A stretch of DNA of 64,000 bases from Fen-1258 sp964441505 (GTDB lineage Bacteria; Bacteroidota; Ignavibacteria; Ignavibacteriales; Melioribacteraceae), in contig CAYTUV010000013.1 in assembly GCA_964441505.1 (NCBI GenBank), positions 1 through 64,000 on the forward strand, given 5' to 3'. The notes below the pieces were generated by a model. It was not told where the DNA came from. It did not search any database and saw only the letters and a list, made by a program, of their open reading frames with translations. Below are positions 44,159-52,920 of this stretch, one piece after another. How positions within the stretch are numbered: the stretch's first letter is position 1; each line of letters opens with the position of its first letter. Position numbers and translations under genes: made by a program.

Positions 44159-46111
44159 TCATTTGATTAATATCATCTTCTTCGATTGAGAGAAATTTCC
44201 CGCACTTAATCTGTAATAATAAATACCGCTTGGTAGGCTGTAGCGCAGATTTGAAATCTGCGCTACATTAAAATTCACTTTATATATTCCAACGGATTGT
44301 TCTTCATTAACAAGTGCAACCACTTCACGTCCGAGTATATCGTAAATCCTCAATGATACATGACTGTTCACTGCCAACTGATAACTGATAACAGTACTCG
44401 GATTAAATGGGTTGGGATAATTTTGGAATAATTTGAACGATCCGGGGATTTCCGGATTCATCTCATCAACCGAAGTTGGCGCTGCTTCTATTTTATAATC
44501 TGGAGAAATGGAAACAATATCCAATTCCTGCATGCCAACACCTTTCATTAAATAACTTCCTGCTTTCAAAATAGTAATTGTAAGAGTGTCCCCTTTGATT
44601 TCAGGTCTGCAATTAGTATCGAGCGTTAGAAAATTCGTTGATGTGACATTCATTTTGCTTTTAATAAAATTTGAGAGAGGAATTTTTATCTCTTTACCGA
44701 TTTCAAAATTCACTTTTGAAAGATCCGGAGTAAGCCATTCAACATCGGAATAATTTGATGGAAGGTTGCTGTTAAGCCAAGTTGTACGTTGACTTATCCA
44801 ATTCTTCAAGTAATTAATTTCTTCTTCGTAATTAGAAAAACGATTTTTATTTGGCCAGATATAAATTGTTGGATTAAAAATGTCCTTCCACTTTGAAAAA
44901 TTCCTTACACGAGCTTCTGCGGTTAGTACAACATTTTCTTCTATAAAATTTGTAATTGAACTGATGCTGAAAGTTTTATTCTTGACCTCATTCCATCTTT
45001 TTGCGAGTTTGTTTTTAAATACCGGATCGATCATCAAGTTAGTTGTCCAAAAAGGACTGCTCCAAAGACCATCGTAATGCTTATATGCTTGCCAGCCTGC
45101 AGGATTAAAACCATCATCATAATCAGCCAAACCAAAAGAAATATCATAATCCCAAATTGGACCCATAACTAACTTACCTCCTTCACTATCACGATTCTTA
45201 TGAAGGTATGCACTCAGACGATAAGCATCTGTGTTTTTTGAAAATTCGTTTAGCAAGTAGTGATCTACAAAAGAATCAATATCAATAAGGTTGTAATAAC
45301 CTGCAAAAGGATCTCTATAACCGCCTGAATACATTATTGTTTCAAACTTGTTGATATAATCTCTTATATAATTCTGTTGTGCTAAAACTATGTCCGCTGC
45401 TTTCGGATATTCATGAATATAAGTGACTGGAGCTTTTGTACTCTGAAACACTGCAGGATATGCTGAGGTCCAATATTTATCACCAGGATCAACCCGATCT
45501 ATTTTAACTATATATCCGCCTGTAACAGCATCGCCGGTTATATCTGTTGTACTCATTTTTTTTATATTAACCCGGTTCTTATCGCGCTTAATTTTTTCCT
45601 GGAGTATATAGATGCCCCTGTAATCTCCGTTGATTACAACTTCGCAATAGCGGGTGCGCGAAGCGTATCTACCCAGATCGTTTGAGAGTTTGTATGTAAT
45701 TACATTACGCAGGAAAGATTTATCTATGTATGATGCATTAAGCACCCAATCGCTCTCTTCGGGAAAACCAAGAAGTGAAACTTTTAAATCGCTTCCGGCA
45801 TTATCACGCGTTTCAATTCCATACTGTTTTTTCTCAAACATTTGAGAGCTGTGTCCGCGTAATTCAATCCCAATTTTTCCATTGTAAGCGTTGAATGAAT
45901 CTGTAAGATTATTTCTTAGGCCGGGTCCGTTATCAATTATACCCATATCTGCGGTTATCTTTGGTTCATCCGGAATTGCTTGTCCGTGTGTATCAATTAC
46001 CACAATTGGAAGGTTCGATGAGGTGAAAGAAACCTGTCCAAAATTTTGCTTCGGAACTAGAGCCAGAAATGATAAGAAAAGAAAAATTTTGTTAAACATA
46101 ATAGACATCAT
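44159..46111 (-). CDS. CotH-family protein with T9SS sorting domain
   Basis: 650 residues with signal peptide ending NFGQ. The CotH kinase-like domain spans about 60-430: GIELRGHSSQMFEKKQYGIE, DWVLNASYIDKSFLRNVITY, GDYRGIYILQEKIKRDKNRV, GGYIVKIDR, GPIWDYDISFG. CotH proteins phosphorylate spore-coat protein in Bacillus; in Bacteroidetes they are secreted and of unknown target. The C-terminus is a T9SS sorting domain (YPNPFNPSTVISYQLAV ... SGIYYYRLSAG ... SKKMILIK). Its loop before SGIYYY is enlarged by a 27-bp DNA palindrome (44240-44266) encoding VAQISNLRY. Convergent with the GH3 gene. Confidence 0.85.
   Translation of the reverse strand: MMSIMFNKIFLFLSFLALVPKQNFGQVSFTSSNLPIVVIDTHGQAIPDEPKITADMGIIDNGPGLRNNLTDSFNAYNGKIGIELRGHSSQMFEKKQYGIETRDNAGSDLKVSLLGFPEESDWVLNASYIDKSFLRNVITYKLSNDLGRYASRTRYCEVVINGDYRGIYILQEKIKRDKNRVNIKKMSTTDITGDAVTGGYIVKIDRVDPGDKYWTSAYPAVFQSTKAPVTYIHEYPKAADIVLAQQNYIRDYINKFETIMYSGGYRDPFAGYYNLIDIDSFVDHYLLNEFSKNTDAYRLSAYLHKNRDSEGGKLVMGPIWDYDISFGLADYDDGFNPAGWQAYKHYDGLWSSPFWTTNLMIDPVFKNKLAKRWNEVKNKTFSISSITNFIEENVVLTAEARVRNFSKWKDIFNPTIYIWPNKNRFSNYEEEINYLKNWISQRTTWLNSNLPSNYSDVEWLTPDLSKVNFEIGKEIKIPLSNFIKSKMNVTSTNFLTLDTNCRPEIKGDTLTITILKAGSYLMKGVGMQELDIVSISPDYKIEAAPTSVDEMNPEIPGSFKLFQNYPNPFNPSTVISYQLAVNSHVSLRIYDILGREVVALVNEEQSVGIYKVNFNVAQISNLRYSLPSGIYYYRLSAGNFSQSKKMILIK
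44240..44266. repeat. 27-bp palindrome inside sorting-domain codons
   Basis: GTAGCGCAGATTT and AAATCTGCGCTAC form 13-bp perfect arms around one central base. On the minus strand it is read in frame as VAQISNLRY within the CotH protein's T9SS domain, lengthening a loop that is short in the other sorting domains of the window. Confidence 0.8.
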
Positions 46112-46156
46112 TTATTTTTTTATAAAAATACGTCCTTAACAATTTTGCTTAAATAA

Positions 46157-48646
46157 TTATTTTACATCAACTTCCATTTTTAGTTTTATATCTCTTGAAG
46201 AACTTCCAACTAAAAAACTATAAATACCGTTTTCAACTTTCCAAGATTGCGACTGCACATCAAAATATGCTAATTCATTTTTCGAAACAGATAAAGTTAC
46301 TTTTTTCAATTCGCCGGGATTTAATTTTACTTTTATAAATGCCTTCAGCTCTTTTTCAGGACGATCAACCTTTGGTTTTTTCTCTCCAATATATAACTGC
46401 GCTGCTTCTGAGCCCTCAATAGTTCCGGTGTTCTTCAAATCAAATGTAACTGCAATATTATTTCCATCTGGTGTAACACTTAAATTAGAATACTCAAAAG
46501 TTGTGTAAGATAATCCAAATCCAAACGGGAAAAGCGGTTCAAGATTATATTTATCGAAGTGACGGTATCCTACGTAAATATCATCCGCATAATATGTACG
46601 AGCCGGAAAAGTTTTGTAAGTACCGAATGCCGAGCAATCTTCCCATCGCTTTGGAAATGTTACAGGTAATTTCCCGGAAGGATTGTATTTACCAAGAACA
46701 ACATCTACAATCGCATTCCCGCCTTCGCTTCCGGCAAACCACATTTCAACCACGCCATTAACTTTGTTAATCCATTTATCCATTAATACAGGTGCGCCGG
46801 TTGTTAAGACAACAACTACATTTTTATTTACTTCTGCAACTTTTGCAATCAGTTCGTCTTGTTCACCGGGAAGAAATAAATTATCTCTGTCCCGCCCTTC
46901 GGTTTCAATTTGGTTTGATGTACCGACGAATAGAAGAACTTGATCGGTTCTCCTGGCGGCTTCGATTGCTGCATTCAGCAATTCATTGCCCGGTGCAGTC
47001 CAACCTAATACTGCAATGGCTCCACCGCCCCTTTCATAATATTCCATTTTGATTTTATAAAGTTTTCCTTCTTCTAAGTGAGCAGTGTAAGTTCTTGTTT
47101 CAACGGCATGATCATTCCAATCGTTTATAACAAGTTTGTCTTCAAAGTATAGACGGACGCCATCGTCTGTAGATGTACTAAAAATAAAATCACCGGTCTT
47201 AGGAGCTTTAATGTATCCGGTCCACCTGACCGAAAAATTATCTTCCCCGATCTCTTTATCAGGACTTTTATCATCCCAGTGGAAAACAATTTTATTATCA
47301 ATTCGTTTTAAAACGGGGATTCCTCTTAAATCAATATTGGAGAAGTATTCACCTAACAATCCGTTTTGCTTCTGAGTCTGGTCGATGAACAGATATTTTG
47401 TTTCAATTCCATCGGCATCACCCTCAAGATTTACTCCTTGCGCGAATTCAATTTTAATTTTGCCAGATAGTTTTTTCTTCAAAGCATCAAGCGGGGAGAC
47501 AGGATCGATAGGAGTTACATATGCGCTTCCGCCTCCGCCTGTTCTTGGAATTTGCGCCGCTGGTCCAATCACAGCCAGAGTTTTAATTTGATTTTGTTTT
47601 AGAGGTAAAATGTCTCGATCATTCTTCAACAAAACAATTGATGCAAGAGAAGTTTCATAAGCAGCTTTCCGGTTCTCTGAACTGTTTACAAGATCAGGAT
47701 TTTCTTTCCATTCCGGATTATCGAACAAACCAAGTTTAAAAATCACACCGAGAATTCTCTTCACCTTATCTTCAATTGCGGATTGAGAAATATTTCCACT
47801 CTTCATTTCATCAAACAAGGTTTTCCGATTCATGAATTCGCCGAACGGCATTTCGAGATCGAGTCCTCCTTTTGCGGTTGGAATTGACGAATGCACAGCA
47901 CCCCAATCGCTCATCACTAATCCTTTAAATTCCCATTCGTTTTTTAGTTTATCAATAAGGAGATAATCATTTTCGCTTGCATAATGTCTGTTAACTTTGT
48001 TGTATGAGCTCATCACACAGAGAACATCTGCTTCAGTAACTGCAGCTTTGAACGAAGGAAGATAGATTTCGTTCAGCGCACGTTCGCTTACAAGAACATC
48101 AACCCATGTTCGCTCAAACTCTTGATTATTCACTGCAAAGTGTTTAATTGTAGCGGCTACATTTTCTTTCTGCACGCCTTTGATATAAGAAACCGCCATA
48201 CGGGATGTTAAGAAAGGATCTTCACCAAAACTTTCAAAATTTCTTCCGCCCATCGGCAAACGAACTATGTTTACACACGGTCCAAGAATCACATGTCTGC
48301 CTTTACCTTTTGTCTCCCGTCCAATCGAGCTTCCAATTCCTCTAACTAATTCCGGATCCCAGGTAGCAGCCATAGCAACTGAAGCGGGGAATGCGGTTGA
48401 CGGATTCCATCTAACTCCAACCGGTCCATCAGTCATTCGAAGTTCAGGAATACCAAGTCGTATATTTGGTTTTGTTGCAAATCCAGTTCCGCCGAGAATA
48501 TCAATTTTTTCTTCCAACGTCATTCGTTGCAACAAATCATCAACTCGTTTTTCTAAGGGCAATTTTGGATTTTTATATGGAAGACTTTCTTGTGCAGCAA
48601 CGATTGAGGTAATTAAAAGGAACAACGATAAAATAAGTGTTTTCAT
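46157..48646 (-). CDS. GH3 beta-glucosidase with PA14 insert, secreted
   Basis: 829 residues with signal peptide ending VAAQ. GH3 N-domain with nucleophile D247 in VMSDWG and KHF/NNQEFER substrate loop. A PA14 domain is inserted in the C-domain at about 415-545 (GLLGEYFSNIDLRG, FSVRWTGYIKAPKTGDF, STDDGVRLYFEDKLVINDW), as in many beta-glucosidases where it covers the active site and selects short oligosaccharides. FN3-like end (FGFGLSYTTFEYS, GSEAAQLYIGE). No sorting domain, so probably periplasmic. AGGAG precedes the ATG. 31 bp downstream of the GH5 gene. Confidence 0.9.
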   Translation of the reverse strand: MKTLILSLFLLITSIVAAQESLPYKNPKLPLEKRVDDLLQRMTLEEKIDILGGTGFATKPNIRLGIPELRMTDGPVGVRWNPSTAFPASVAMAATWDPELVRGIGSSIGRETKGKGRHVILGPCVNIVRLPMGGRNFESFGEDPFLTSRMAVSYIKGVQKENVAATIKHFAVNNQEFERTWVDVLVSERALNEIYLPSFKAAVTEADVLCVMSSYNKVNRHYASENDYLLIDKLKNEWEFKGLVMSDWGAVHSSIPTAKGGLDLEMPFGEFMNRKTLFDEMKSGNISQSAIEDKVKRILGVIFKLGLFDNPEWKENPDLVNSSENRKAAYETSLASIVLLKNDRDILPLKQNQIKTLAVIGPAAQIPRTGGGGSAYVTPIDPVSPLDALKKKLSGKIKIEFAQGVNLEGDADGIETKYLFIDQTQKQNGLLGEYFSNIDLRGIPVLKRIDNKIVFHWDDKSPDKEIGEDNFSVRWTGYIKAPKTGDFIFSTSTDDGVRLYFEDKLVINDWNDHAVETRTYTAHLEEGKLYKIKMEYYERGGGAIAVLGWTAPGNELLNAAIEAARRTDQVLLFVGTSNQIETEGRDRDNLFLPGEQDELIAKVAEVNKNVVVVLTTGAPVLMDKWINKVNGVVEMWFAGSEGGNAIVDVVLGKYNPSGKLPVTFPKRWEDCSAFGTYKTFPARTYYADDIYVGYRHFDKYNLEPLFPFGFGLSYTTFEYSNLSVTPDGNNIAVTFDLKNTGTIEGSEAAQLYIGEKKPKVDRPEKELKAFIKVKLNPGELKKVTLSVSKNELAYFDVQSQSWKVENGIYSFLVGSSSRDIKLKMEVDVK

Positions 48647-48677
48647 TACTTCTCCTTTTGTATTGCAATCTTATAAC

Positions 48678-49898
48678 TCATTGTTTAACTCCAAGTGCAT
48701 TTAGATATCCTGAATTGATTGTGCAGTTTTTAAATTTGATATTCTCCAGCAAGTCAGCAAATGCTTTCCTAACAATTTCATGAGATGGTTTTGCTTTCCG
48801 CACTTCTTCAAAATTTTTCTTAGGTGTTTCCGCATATTTGATTATCTGTTTCCACTCCTCCGTTTGTGCAAAGGAAACAATTCCACGCGTAGAATCCATT
48901 TTCTTGTAAGGCCAGAAGCACCAGCTAATTTCATTGTTATCTAATAGCTTTCTAAATGAATCAATCCACACATCATCATTCTCTCCTGATTCACCCATGT
49001 ATATCGGAACATTATATTTATTACCGTAATCAACATATTCCTGAATTTCTTTCTGTTCGGTCGGCATCCAATATTTATGGAATGTGTATGCCAGATTCTT
49101 ATCGAACGGAGGACCGAAGACTTTAAAATTAGTATTCCACTGCGATCCGCCGAGAAAGATAATATGATTCTTATCAATACTTCGAATTGCTGCCGTCAGT
49201 TTTTTATAGAACGGCTCGAGTAATTTATTCAGGTCTTCTTTGTTTTCGTAAAAATGAGGAATCGGTTCGTTCAGCAGATCATAACCTAAAATTATTTTTT
49301 CGTTCTTATATCTTGCAGCAAGTTTTTTCCAGAGATCAATTGTTGTCTTTTGGGCATCTTCGCTTTCATACAGGAATGGATAACTCCAGCTGTCGTCTAT
49401 ATTATCTCCGGTCTGTCCACCGGGTGCGGCATGAAGATCCAGCATAACATAAAGATTCTCTTCTCGACACCACTTAATTACATCATCCAGCCTTTTGAAT
49501 CCCTCTTCCAGATAAATTTCGGGATGATCCTCAACAAGAAAGAGTTTGAAATTAAATGGAACACGGATATGATTTAGTCCGGTACTTTTGATGAAATGGA
49601 TATCTTCCTTTGTGATGTAATTATCGCGGAATGCTTTCCAGAATTTTCTTGTTTCATCGGCGCCAAGCAGTTCCTTAAATGCGTTATCGATCAGTCTGAA
49701 TGAACTCACGTTCTCGAAGCGAAACATGTATCCTTCGGGATTCAGCCAGTTGCCAAGATTTATTCCTTTGGGTATCAGCTCCTTCCCGCTTGCATCAACA
49801 ATATTTTTACCTTCGCATTTTATAAATCCTTTTTCCTGCGCAGATAGACCAATACCCATCATAATCAATACACAGCAGATACCAAAAATCTTTTTCAT
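48678..49898 (-). CDS. GH5-family endo-/exo-glucanase, exported
   Basis: 406 residues from the ATG at 49898 (preceded by AAGGAGAAG; an adjacent TTG at 49901 is not needed). Signal peptide ends GLSAQ. TIM barrel with GINLGNWLNPEG, GLNHIRVPFNF, LDLHAAPGGQ; acid/base E211 in DLLNEP and nucleophile E303 in MGESGE. The GNWL and LHAAPGGQ motifs are like exo-beta-1,3-glucanase and cellulase-type GH5 members. Probably periplasmic. Grouped with two GH3 genes and an esterase, all in one direction with short gaps. Confidence 0.88.
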   Translation of the reverse strand: MKKIFGICCVLIMMGIGLSAQEKGFIKCEGKNIVDASGKELIPKGINLGNWLNPEGYMFRFENVSSFRLIDNAFKELLGADETRKFWKAFRDNYITKEDIHFIKSTGLNHIRVPFNFKLFLVEDHPEIYLEEGFKRLDDVIKWCREENLYVMLDLHAAPGGQTGDNIDDSWSYPFLYESEDAQKTTIDLWKKLAARYKNEKIILGYDLLNEPIPHFYENKEDLNKLLEPFYKKLTAAIRSIDKNHIIFLGGSQWNTNFKVFGPPFDKNLAYTFHKYWMPTEQKEIQEYVDYGNKYNVPIYMGESGENDDVWIDSFRKLLDNNEISWCFWPYKKMDSTRGIVSFAQTEEWKQIIKYAETPKKNFEEVRKAKPSHEIVRKAFADLLENIKFKNCTINSGYLNALGVKQ

Positions 49899-49922
49899 CA
49901 ACTTCTCCTTAAATTTTTAGAA

Positions 49923-50678
49923 TTAATTCGAGTTCAAAATTTTTCTTTGATCTTTCGTTTGCTTCAGCAGCCACTCATAGATTTCCGAATTGTTATAAGT
50001 TTCTGTCCACGAATCATGATTAGCTTCCGGATAAATAGTGAGTTTTGCATTTCCTTTACATGCTTTCAACGCATCAACAAGTTCTTGAGATTTCTGCGGA
50101 TTAACTACATTATCTTTCGCACCATGAAATGCCCACACAGGAAGATCACCTATCTCGCATATTGTCCATGAATCGCTCCAACCGCAGATCGGCATTATGG
50201 CTGCAATACGTTCAGGAATTTCATTTGCTAATTTCCACGTTCCATATCCTCCCATGCTTAAACCGGTGATATAAATTCTGTTCTCATCAACATTGTAGTT
50301 CTTAATAATATCATCAAGTAATGCAACGAGCGTATTTGTTTTCCAGCGGATTCCTAACGGGCATTGCGGAGAAACAACTATGAATGGAAAATCTTTTCCT
50401 TGATCTATCAGTTTCGGCGGCCCGTGTTTTTTTGCAAGTTCAAGATTGTTACCGCGTTCGCCGCTTCCATGTAAGAACATCATCAACGGAAACTTATCTT
50501 TTCCGTTATAATCCTTGGGCAGATAGAGCAAATAATTAATGCTCACCTGCTGTTCATAATTTGTCTTCAAACTTTTTTCTTCCTGTCTCTTCATATCATC
50601 TTCTTTAACAACATTTGAAGAACAACCAACGATTAGCATCAGGTATCCGGTAAGAAGTAATAAGACTCTTTCTTTCAT
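49923..50678 (-). CDS. Lipoprotein alpha/beta-hydrolase (esterase / prolyl-oligopeptidase-like)
   Basis: 251 residues with lipoprotein signal MKERVLLLLTGYLMLIVGC (Cys19). Alpha/beta-hydrolase features: LMMFLHGSGERG oxyanion region, nucleophile in GLSMGGYGTW (GxSxG), Asp in GAKDNVV, His in EANHDSW. Similar proteins are annotated as phospholipase/carboxylesterase or acyl-esterase. Between a GH5 and a GH3 gene with gaps of 24 and 11 bp, it may remove acyl groups from the polysaccharide; this is inferred from position. Confidence 0.82.
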   Translation of the reverse strand: MKERVLLLLTGYLMLIVGCSSNVVKEDDMKRQEEKSLKTNYEQQVSINYLLYLPKDYNGKDKFPLMMFLHGSGERGNNLELAKKHGPPKLIDQGKDFPFIVVSPQCPLGIRWKTNTLVALLDDIIKNYNVDENRIYITGLSMGGYGTWKLANEIPERIAAIMPICGWSDSWTICEIGDLPVWAFHGAKDNVVNPQKSQELVDALKACKGNAKLTIYPEANHDSWTETYNNSEIYEWLLKQTKDQRKILNSN

Positions 50679-50689
50679 TTTTTCATTTC

Positions 50690-52897
50690 CTATTCAACAA
50701 CTGAAAACGATGCTTCTTTCACATCAACAGAATTAGTTCCTACAAAAACTTTAAAATCGCCCGGCTCAACAACAAAGTTCATATCAATGTCATAGAATTT
50801 CAGTTTCTCAGGTGTAATTGTGAATTCGACCTTTTGGGACTCACCGGCTTTCAAAAATATTTTCGTAAAATCTTTCAACTCTTTCACGGGACGTGTAACG
50901 GTTCCTACCAGATCACGGATGTAAAGCTGAACAACCTCTTCTCCATTCAAAGTGCCGGTGTTCTTTACTTCAACTTTCACTGTAAGCGATTCGTTCTTTT
51001 TAATTTTGTTTTTGCTCAAGGATATATCTGAATAGGAAAATGTTGTGTAGCTCAATCCGAATCCAAACGGGTAGAGAGGAGTGTTTTCTATATCCTGATA
51101 GTAAGATGTATAGTGATTTTTAGGATCGTACGGACGGCCCGTATTTTTGTGATTGTAATAGATCGGAACCTGTCCTACATGGCGCGGAAAAGTTACGGGA
51201 AGTTTTCCGCTCGGATTATAATCTCCAAAGAGAACATCTGCAATCGCATTACCTGCCTGAATTCCAAGGTACCAGGATTCAATCACCGCAGAAACGTTTT
51301 CCTGAATCCAGGTAATCGCCAGTGGTCTTCCGTTCATCAGAACAACAATTACGGGTTTGCCGGTTTTCTGAATCTCTTCAACAAAACTCTGCTGAATACC
51401 GGGCAGATCCAGACTTGCTCGGGAACAGGCTTCACCGCTCATATTTCTGCTTTCACCAACAACGACTATTGCCACGTCTGACGATTTCACAAGTTCAATT
51501 GCTTTATTAAAACCGTCTTTCTCTTTTCCTTCTATTGTACATCCCTCTTCATAATTGATTTCGGAATTCGCTCCTAATTTATTCTTAATCCCCTCTAAAA
51601 CCGTAACAACATCTTTCGGGTTTCCCTGCTGATCCCATCCGCCGAGAGGATTATCCTTTGAATTTGCAAGAGGACCAACAACTGCAATTTTTTTCAAATC
51701 TTTTTTAAGCGGAAGAAGGTTATTCTGATTTTTTAGAAGGACGATTGATTCACGCGCAGATTGTAAAGTTGCCTGAACAATCTCTTTACTCATAATTGAT
51801 TTTTTTTCACGTTCAACATTGCAGTATTTATAGGGATCGTCAAACAAACCGAGACGGAATTTGATTCTCAAAACTCTCCGTACACTTTCATCCAAAGTTT
51901 TCTCCGAGACCTTTCCTTCCTGAACTAAAGCAGCAAGGTGATTGTAATATGAATTTGTTTCCATATCCATATCCAGACCGGCATTGATTGCAAGTTCGCC
52001 TGCATGTTTCGAATCTCTTGCAACTCCGTGAGGAATCAATTCGCCAATCGAATTCCAATCGCTTACAACAAACCCGTCGAACTTCCACTCATCGCGTAAA
52101 ATTTTTGTGAGAAGAAATTTATTTGCGGATGAAGGTACGCCTCCTACTTCATTAAACGAAGCCATTAATGTAGCGGCACCTGCCCCTACTGCAGCTTTGA
52201 ATGGCCGAAGATAGATTTCTCTGAAAGTTCTTTCTGAAAAATCAACGGTATTATAATCTCGTCCCCCTTCGGCTCCGCCGTAACCCGCAAAATGTTTTAA
52301 GCATGCGGCAATTGTATTTTCGGCAGAGAGATCCTTTCCCTGATATCCATTCACACGTGCAACTGCCATAAGAGAACCGAGGTATGGATCTTCTCCACTG
52401 CCCTCCATAATTCTTCCCCATCTCGGATCGCGTGCAATATCAACCATCGGGTTAAATGTCCAATGAATTCCTGCCGATGACGCTTCAGTTGCCTGCCAGC
52501 GTGCGGATTTTTCTACGAGCTCGGGATTCCAACTGCCTGCTTCCGCAAGCGGAACCGGAAACGTAGCGCGGAATCCGTGAATTACATCAAGACCGAAAAT
52601 GAGGGGGATTTTCAGTCGTGATTCTTCAACTGCAATCTTTTGCATTTTCTTTGTAGCTTCTGCACCCACAACATTTAGAAACGAACCAACCTTCCCTTTT
52701 AGAATTAAAGCATCGCTTCCCTCGTTCGACTTTTCAGTCTGTGTTCCTGTTGCCCAGCCTCCGCTGTATTGAACAAGCTGCCCAACCTTTTCATCAAGAG
52801 TCATCAATGCAAGAACAGAATCAATTCGCTGTTCGATTGTTTTTTTCTGCGCGAATGAAATTGTGCATACAAAAAAAAGAAGAATAATTTTTTTCAT
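50690..52897 (-). CDS. bglX: GH3 beta-glucosidase, BglX-like
   Basis: 735 residues with signal peptide (MKKIILLFFVCTISFAQ). Strongly BglX-like order: MTLDEKVGQLVQYSGGW, FGLDVIHGFRATFPVPLAEA, DIARDPRWGRIMEGSGEDPYL, nucleophile D280 in VVSDWN. C-domain GKLPVTFPRHVGQVPIYYNHKNTGRPYDP is characteristic, then an FN3-like end. BglX enzymes are periplasmic and release glucose from short beta-gluco-oligosaccharides including beta-1,2 ones. GAGG lies before the ATG. In tight series with the esterase gene. Confidence 0.92.
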   Translation of the reverse strand: MKKIILLFFVCTISFAQKKTIEQRIDSVLALMTLDEKVGQLVQYSGGWATGTQTEKSNEGSDALILKGKVGSFLNVVGAEATKKMQKIAVEESRLKIPLIFGLDVIHGFRATFPVPLAEAGSWNPELVEKSARWQATEASSAGIHWTFNPMVDIARDPRWGRIMEGSGEDPYLGSLMAVARVNGYQGKDLSAENTIAACLKHFAGYGGAEGGRDYNTVDFSERTFREIYLRPFKAAVGAGAATLMASFNEVGGVPSSANKFLLTKILRDEWKFDGFVVSDWNSIGELIPHGVARDSKHAGELAINAGLDMDMETNSYYNHLAALVQEGKVSEKTLDESVRRVLRIKFRLGLFDDPYKYCNVEREKKSIMSKEIVQATLQSARESIVLLKNQNNLLPLKKDLKKIAVVGPLANSKDNPLGGWDQQGNPKDVVTVLEGIKNKLGANSEINYEEGCTIEGKEKDGFNKAIELVKSSDVAIVVVGESRNMSGEACSRASLDLPGIQQSFVEEIQKTGKPVIVVLMNGRPLAITWIQENVSAVIESWYLGIQAGNAIADVLFGDYNPSGKLPVTFPRHVGQVPIYYNHKNTGRPYDPKNHYTSYYQDIENTPLYPFGFGLSYTTFSYSDISLSKNKIKKNESLTVKVEVKNTGTLNGEEVVQLYIRDLVGTVTRPVKELKDFTKIFLKAGESQKVEFTITPEKLKFYDIDMNFVVEPGDFKVFVGTNSVDVKEASFSVVE

Positions 52898-52920
52898 GTC
52901 AGTCCTCAGAGTAAGTATTA

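Noticed and set aside
48267..48704. 145-codon plus-strand open frame
   Set aside because: Antisense to the GH3-PA14 gene start with no domain or ribosome site.
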